From NCBI RefSeq assembly GCF_001625215.2, contig NC_030388.2:23424558-23488557 (forward strand): a stretch of 64,000 nucleotides of DNA. Reading direction: 5' to 3'. Below the pieces are notes generated by a model that saw only the letters and a list, made by a program, of their open reading frames with translations, had not been told where the DNA came from and made no database searches. This stretch comes from Daucus carota subsp. sativus (taxonomy: Eukaryota > Streptophyta > Magnoliopsida > Apiales > Apiaceae). This document shows positions 58,627 through 64,000 of this stretch, piece after piece. Each line of letters starts with the position of its first letter. Within the stretch, counting starts at the first letter, position 1. The translations under genes and the position numbers were made by a program.

Positions 58627-59094
58627 ACGGTAAGAAAAACAGATATATCTCTCCGTCTTATTATAAAGACAAGAGGGATGTCTCTGTTACTTATTTTGAA
58701 GACAAAAAAATTTATCACTACATCTTGCAATTGTGAAAAATCTTACAAGGAGCATGTTTTTAAGAAATCAATATACCGTGACAATTTTCAATCGTCATGC
58801 TAATTATAATTTGAATTGCGCTTGTAAAATATTTTTCTTATATTGTCGCAGTAATACATATGTCAAAAAAGAAATTTCAAACTTGCAAACTAAACTTGTC
58901 AAGTAGGACAGCCTGAACAAACTTGTAATTCCCACAATGCTACACTATCTTCTAATTTCTATTTATTAAGTCGGATTAATAATTAATTACTTGACCACAA
59001 GTAATTATCCTTTCTCTGAAACGAGAAAAGAATCAATTATTACATAAAATTTCTTTAAATAATTTCAGAAGTTATCACAACTCGAAAATTATAT
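58627..59094. other. Intergenic
   Basis: AT-rich, no gene visible. Confidence 0.45.
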
Positions 59095-59104
59095 AAGATT
59101 AATA

Positions 59105-59659
59105 GGGATAAATATCAAGTTGGTGACTCGTTTCGTCCAAATGTATCAATTGAGTGACTGATTTCCAAATTGACTCAAATTAGACACTCATTAGAAAAAT
59201 TTGTATCAAAAATATCACTCTATCGTTAGTCGAAATTTTGAAAATATTATATATTGAGTTTCACATATTTTTTATGAATGGTATTACATCCAAATGAAAG
59301 ATTCCGAGTCCTACTATTTTTGCTAATATTTTTAGATTTTTAAAATTTTATCAACTATTTATTTTTAATTTTTTGATTGTTTTATTTGATTTAAATAAAA
59401 ATAAATAGGAGATAAATTTTTAAAAATCTAAAAATATTATTTAAAATACTAGAACTCGGAATCTTTCATTTAGATGTAATACCATTCATAAAAAAATGTG
59501 CGAAACTCAATATATAGAACTTTCAAAATTTCGACTAACGATAGAGTGATATTTTTGATACAAATTTTTCTAATGAGTGGCTCATTTGAGTCAATTTAGG
59601 AATCAGTCACTCAATTGATACATTTGGACGAAACGAGTCACCAACTTGATATTTATCCC
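59105..59659. mobile_element. Foldback Mutator-like MITE, 555 bp
   Basis: Nearly the entire element is a long inverted repeat: it starts GGGATAAATATCAAGTTGGT and ends with the complement, and the arms pair inward for over 250 bases (for example ATCACTCTATCGTTAGTCG and its mirror). Flanking 10-bp repeats AAGATTAATA (59095-59104) and AAGATTAAAA (59660-59669) differ at one base. It is a relative of the element at 24898-25431. Confidence 0.87.
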
Positions 59660-59879
59660 AAGATTAAAATAATTTAATTCGGCATTTTACGTAACTTATC
59701 CTTTAAGCCTCTTGAGATAGGCCCAATAACAACATAACTGGGCCTGCGTGGGCTTTTTTCTATAAAAACATAATTATGCAGGCATTTTGGTACATAAGAT
59801 CTGATATCTGAGACAAATCGACACATCTGTCAAATCCAGACCCTATTTTTTCATAAACCCTAAAATTCCTGAAATCGAA

Positions 59880-60010
59880 TTCGCCGTCAACACATTCTTT
59901 TCTCTGTTACTCTCCGTTCTGCTTAAAACTTGAAAACACAACATAAATTTCTCTAAAAAAATTAATTTCTCAAGTAACAACATTCGTCTTCAACAAATTT
60001 GAGATTTACG
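59880..60010 (+). other. Putative non-coding first exon of WIYLD gene copy 2
   Basis: Ends TTTACG/GTATGTCTTC and is homologous to 48130-48216. A TATA-like CTATAAAAAC lies at about 59760. Spliced to the acceptor ACTATAG at 61109 it would remove a 1.1-kb intron that contains a hAT-like fragment. Confidence 0.5.
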
Positions 60011-60233
60011 GTATGTCTTCGACTAATTCTTCTGTACTTCCATATATTTTTTTCGCTTTCTTGTATATGTATGGTATTTTTTTTAATGACATCTCATTAG
60101 TTGTTTAGTTTGGTAACAAAATTTATCAGATCTAGGATGTGTTTCGATTAATTTCTTCACTACTTCCGTATATTTTTCCTTTTTCGGTAACAAAATATAT
60201 GCATTTTCCCGATCTCTTTCTCCATGTAAATAG

Positions 60234-60735
60234 GGATGTTAGTTTTACCCGACCTGATAGATACCCGACCCGTTCCAACCCGATTACATCTACCTAAACC
60301 TGATCTGGATATGGATCTTATTTTTAGACTCGAAAAAGTTTGGATCTTGATTTGGATCTTAAATATTTTGAACCGAGACCTGACCCAAAATCCAAAATCC
60401 GATCCAAACCCGATAAAACCCGATACAAAATAATTATATGTGTGTGTGCGCGAATGTGAGTGTGTTAAATATATAGTATATATATTCAAACATTATGATT
60501 TATTAGTTATGTGTGTTAATATTTTATATTCTTAATTTTTTTTAAAGTTATCATATATTTTTTATAGGTATATCATTTTTAATTTTTAATTTATTTTATT
60601 TTATTAAGTATTCGAATTAAACCCGAACCCGAACGGAAACCCGAAAAAACTCGACAGATCGGATTTAGATCTTCATTTTAGATACCCGGACCTGAACCGG
60701 AGCCGACCCGAAATATAATGGATCGGGTCTGGATT
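60234..60735. mobile_element. hAT-like element with CCCGACC arrays, right end not found
   Basis: Starts TAGGGATGTTAG and carries ACCCGACC/GACCCG arrays at both sides of an AT-rich core, like the elements at 18449 and 48826 but of a different subfamily. No matching right terminus or target duplication is visible, so it is probably truncated. It lies in the putative first intron of WIYLD copy 2. Confidence 0.5.
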
Positions 60736-61138
60736 TTCTTGGTTTGAATTTCCTTTAAAATGTTCTAGATATATTTGATTTAAGTAAAAAAATTTATGAC
60801 CGTTTGCATAATCTTGGGCTTCAAATCATAGTTGTATAGTTCAATACATTGGTCAATTATGTGAATCTTTGACAGGACTTAAGTTTTATAATTGCCATTG
60901 AAGGTTAAGAGGAGCTCTTGACGGGGCTTAAGTTAACTCGAGACTTATAACAGTTATTATATCATCATCAATTTACAAGCAGTTGTCTATATTCTACTGC
61001 TCTATATAAATATTTATAGAACTTGGTTAAATGGCGCCAATGTACAGCCAAAGTGTTTATGTATGTTCTCACCCCATTTATAATAGCTTCGTTTTCTTAT
61101 ATACTATAGGGAGGAAAAGGTTGCACAGTGAGAGAAAA

Positions 61139-62975
61139 ATGGCATCAAGGGGAAGAGGAAGAGGAAGAAGAGGAAGACCCAGGAAGGTTCGGGGTTCTGA
61201 TCTTCTGCATGGGTTTTTGGTTTCTTGCATTTTCATGATTTTAAAAAAAATATTAGTTGTTTTTTAGCCAAGGGAGACTCGGATGGATGCAGCCTTGGAC
61301 GCGATGAAGGAATATGGTTTCAAGGAGAAGGATATTAAGCAAGCAGTGAAGGAGCTGTTAGAGGTTTGATGTTTACCACTAGTTGTTTTTTAAGAGTAAA
61401 ACATTGTTATGTGTGTGCTTTTTTATTTTGGGAAATTTGTGAAGGGGATTTTTTGATAATGTCATTGTTTTGTTGAGACTCTTTCTTTGTTTATAGTGAA
61501 ATTTGACCCCCCTGTGTATGAGTATTTGGCAGTGTAAAACAGTGCTATGCATGTGTATTTGTGTTTGTTTTGCACTTACCCTTTTGATCCAAAGGTGCTA
61601 ATGTTACACTTTTTGGGGGGATTATCCTGATTTTAGGTATACGGTGGGACTCAAGCCTGGCCACATATCGAAGATCATGGATATAGCATGCTTCTTGAAG
61701 TTATTTTAAGCAACCAGGAAGGGGAAAATGGAGAAGCTGGGCCAAGCCAGACGGGAGCAAATCAACCCGAAGAGACAATGGTACTATATAATGTCCTAAA
61801 AAAAAATTCTGTGAAGTATAAATTTTTGATTTTGCTGATAATTTATATTTGAATGCCTAAATAGATGATTTATAGAATGATTATTGTTTTATATAACCTT
61901 TATTATTCACGGGGATTAGTTCAATAGTTTATTTCTGAGGTGTTGCATTGTTTAGATAATGGATGTCTAGAGATTAAGTTTATCAATTATCAGTAACCAA
62001 GTCACGCGAACAGTAAATTTTACGGATTTGCAAATATTGTGTTTATGTCTTTATGACCATTAGCAATATGGTATATGTTTATGTGTAGTTTGTGGAAGAC
62101 AATGTTAATCAGCCCATTGTTAGCAATTCGTGCTTTATAGTGCAAAAGTTCTGTTGTACATGATGGTCTTTTCCCTAATTTCAGCAACTATAGGAAACCA
62201 ACAACAAAATTTACAGTCAGAGTAGTATGGTATGCCGTTCGTGTGTAGTCTGGGATGTATAGCTAGCACTGCATAGCATGAATATATAGAAGTTTGTCTC
62301 TAATCATGAAGCTGTACATGTCTTAGGTTATGATTAAATACTTATTGCTGTGACAAAGTTCTGATGGCAAGTTGCCGAGTATCACCCTCTTTGCATATGA
62401 TCGCTTTTTTTGTAGGCCTCGGAGCCTCTAAATGGTGACACGGAACAAAATTTGGATACTGCACCAATAGGTAGTATGGAGCCTCCAAATAATGCCGAAC
62501 TGCCTATTCCTGACATCATTGAAAATGCACCAAATAATGACAATACAGGTACACTATAAGAATTATCATCTCGTTTAAGAAAAATAAGTTGAGTTTATGC
62601 CTCAGCTAATATTTGTATGATACAATGTTATTGACTTTATGGTGAAACAATGTTATTACATAAAGGTCAGGATAGCAAAATTTTGAATTGTAGAATGTAA
62701 TATGATATTGGTCACCACACACATTGAATGATGAGAATGTTGTTCTCCATGGTGAAGGTATGGAAGACTCCCGTGGACTTGATGTTACTCTTATGGCCCC
62801 TGTTATCAGCTCAGATGTCAACCTCGGTAATACTAACACCGAGCTTTCCCTGGCCATCCTCCCTCCACAAGCACCGGGGGGAACTATTCCAAAGAAAAGA
62901 CGCAGGCCTTGCTACGGGTGGATTGATGATGATGATGAAGACTTGAATGACATTGTGCATTTAAGACCTTCTTAG
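61139..62975 (+). CDS. WIYLD-domain protein, copy 2
   Basis: Five exons (61139-61186, 61268-61363, 61637-61780, 62416-62548, 62758-62975) give 212 residues with the same exon phases as copy 1. It starts MASRGRGRGRRGRPRK, a slightly longer basic AT-hook-like stretch than in copy 1. The WIYLD domain follows (TRMDAALDAMKEYGFKEKD, QAVKELLE, VYGGTQAWPHIEDHGYSML). After an acidic middle, exon 5 has the shared block IPKKRRRPCYGWIDDDDED and ends DIVHLRPS, about 20 residues shorter than copy 1, so the KSRWDVGPNDI tail is missing. Exon 5 uses a GAAG acceptor. The two genes are tandem duplicates that are both intact. As in copy 1, no SET domain is present. The nuclear ubiquitin-binding role is inferred from the family. 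Confidence 0.85.
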
Positions 62976-63684
62976 GGTGGTCATTGATCTTATTGGTTGT
63001 CTAGCATATTTTGGCAAACCTATGAATGGCCGGTTCTTATGAATTCTGTAGAATTTTAACTTGGAGCAAATTTTCGAAGTGGTTGCATTTTCCATCTTTT
63101 ATACTTCCAGCAAAATTTAAAGAGTTTATGTATTTGATTCTATCTATTTTTCCTTTTTGGATCCTTTGTTGCATTTCTTTTCAAATTTAGAGTTAAGTTC
63201 GTTTTTATATTATAATCTCTTTGTGATATAATAATGCAGGCAGTGGTTATATTTGTGTGTTAGCCTGTGTGCCACCAATTCAACAAAAATGTTCCCAAAT
63301 ACCAGAAGATGATTCTAACCTATCACTTTGCAATTCAAAACACTAGTTTGTATAGTGTTTATTCTATTTTCATTCTTTAACGCTGTATGGTCTAGCGTTT
63401 TGAAATCCTAATTGGCATTTCATGTAGCGTTTTCCTGTTAAAATGCAATAGATCTAGCGTTTTCTATTGAAAATCAAAATGTTAGCTTATCTAGCATTAA
63501 TATATTGTATTTAGGATTTTTCTCTCAACTCTGTTATTTTTGTTATTTTTGGTATTATTTGTGGTTTCTGTGACTCTGGACCTTTCTCCGGTTTACCTAT
63601 ATCATTTTGTTAAACAAAAAAAAATTACAACATATTTATCTTTTTATGCATGTTAAACATATTTTGCCATGGTAACGGGAAACG
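62976..63684. other. 3' flank of WIYLD copy 2
   Basis: Up to about 63250 the sequence is related to 56169-56470 downstream of copy 1 (shared ATGAATGGC.GTTCTTATGA and ACTTGGAGCAAA), confirming that the duplication extends beyond the gene. Near 63370-63500 the phrase TCTAGCGTTTT recurs a few times. Confidence 0.5.
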
Positions 63685-64000
63685 AAACAGATTGACTAGC
63701 ATTGCTGGCCTTCAAAGCAAAAATTATTCATGATCCTCAAGGAGCATTTAGCTCATGAAATATGATTCTCCGCTTCTGCAATCAGGTAGGCATTACTTGC
63801 GGCAAGCTGCCAAGCAGCACAAGAGAGTAACCAGCATAAACCTCACGTCCAAAGGTTTTGTCGGCTCTGTCTCGTGATGCAGGAAACATGATTTTCCTGA
63901 GTGATAGAGAAGTAGACCGTCTTTTCAGGCTTAAAGTTCTAAGCTTCGGACAAAATGCTTTGGAAGGGAATATACCAGATACCTTGGGACGAGTAAGATC
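63685..64000 (+). pseudogene. LRR receptor-like kinase remnant, unit 2 (runs off the window)
   Basis: Reads NETD, an in-frame stop, then LALLAFKAKIIHDPQGAFSS and another stop. In a different frame come KRVTSINLTSKGFVGSVS and then LFRLKVLSFGQNALEGNIP. These are the N-terminal cap and first repeats of a subfamily XII-type LRR receptor kinase, with stop codons and frame changes. It extends beyond 64000; the kinase domain is not in view. Confidence 0.75.

Noticed and set aside
62606..62946. Overlapping frames on both strands around the last exon of WIYLD copy 2
   Set aside because: They are shadows of exon 5; only the frame with PCYGWID joins earlier exons in phase and matches copy 1.

Overview
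This is a window of plant nuclear DNA from a eudicot. Genes have several introns with GT-AG borders, and the families are plant ones: a PIP1 aquaporin, an ankyrin-PGG membrane protein, an F-box-associated-domain protein, WIYLD-domain proteins and a GT64 glycosyltransferase. Intergenic DNA is AT-rich and full of plant-type transposons. I cannot name the species from the sequence.

Layout. 0-6 kb: two non-autonomous DNA elements, an F-box-associated-domain protein without an F-box (minus), a small MITE and a two-exon secreted citrate-binding-like protein (minus). 6-10 kb: a duplicated upstream segment and a five-exon ankyrin/PGG gene (plus). 10-13.1 kb: a cluster of DNA transposons (Tourist-like, a 1.4-kb Mutator-like element with a Stowaway nested inside, another Stowaway, a hAT element). 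13.7-14.9 kb: a complete four-exon PIP1 aquaporin (minus). 15-21 kb: intergenic DNA with a hAT element, a Stowaway and a LINE scrap. 21.2-28 kb: a GT64 glycosyltransferase (plus) whose promoter, first exon and part of intron 1 are tandemly duplicated, giving two intact alternative first exons. 28.9-31.1 kb: a complete five-exon ribosomal stalk protein P0 gene (minus) with telo-box and site II motifs upstream.

32.5-46.3 kb is a nested retrotransposon block. A decayed Ty1/copia fragment (gag and LTR, minus) is interrupted by a full-length 11.8-kb Ty3/gypsy element of Athila type (plus), with 2,023-bp LTRs that look identical, a perfect 5-bp target duplication, a tRNA-Asp-type primer site and an uninterrupted 1,809-residue gag-pol frame. 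It looks young and possibly competent, but lacks an env-like frame.

48-64 kb holds a segmental tandem duplication. Each unit has a putative non-coding first exon, a five-exon WIYLD-domain gene and, downstream, the wreck of a leucine-rich-repeat receptor kinase. The two units have since collected different elements (Stowaways, hAT elements, a foldback Mutator-like element, a tRNA-derived SINE, a minisatellite).

I see no CRISPR array, operon or prokaryote-type defence system. The most unusual items are the duplicated GT64 first exon, the WIYLD/LRR tandem unit, the dense one-strand GAGTC array in the Ty3 LTR, and the paired polypurine-like motifs in that element. All exon borders were derived by hand from splice signals and reading-frame continuity.
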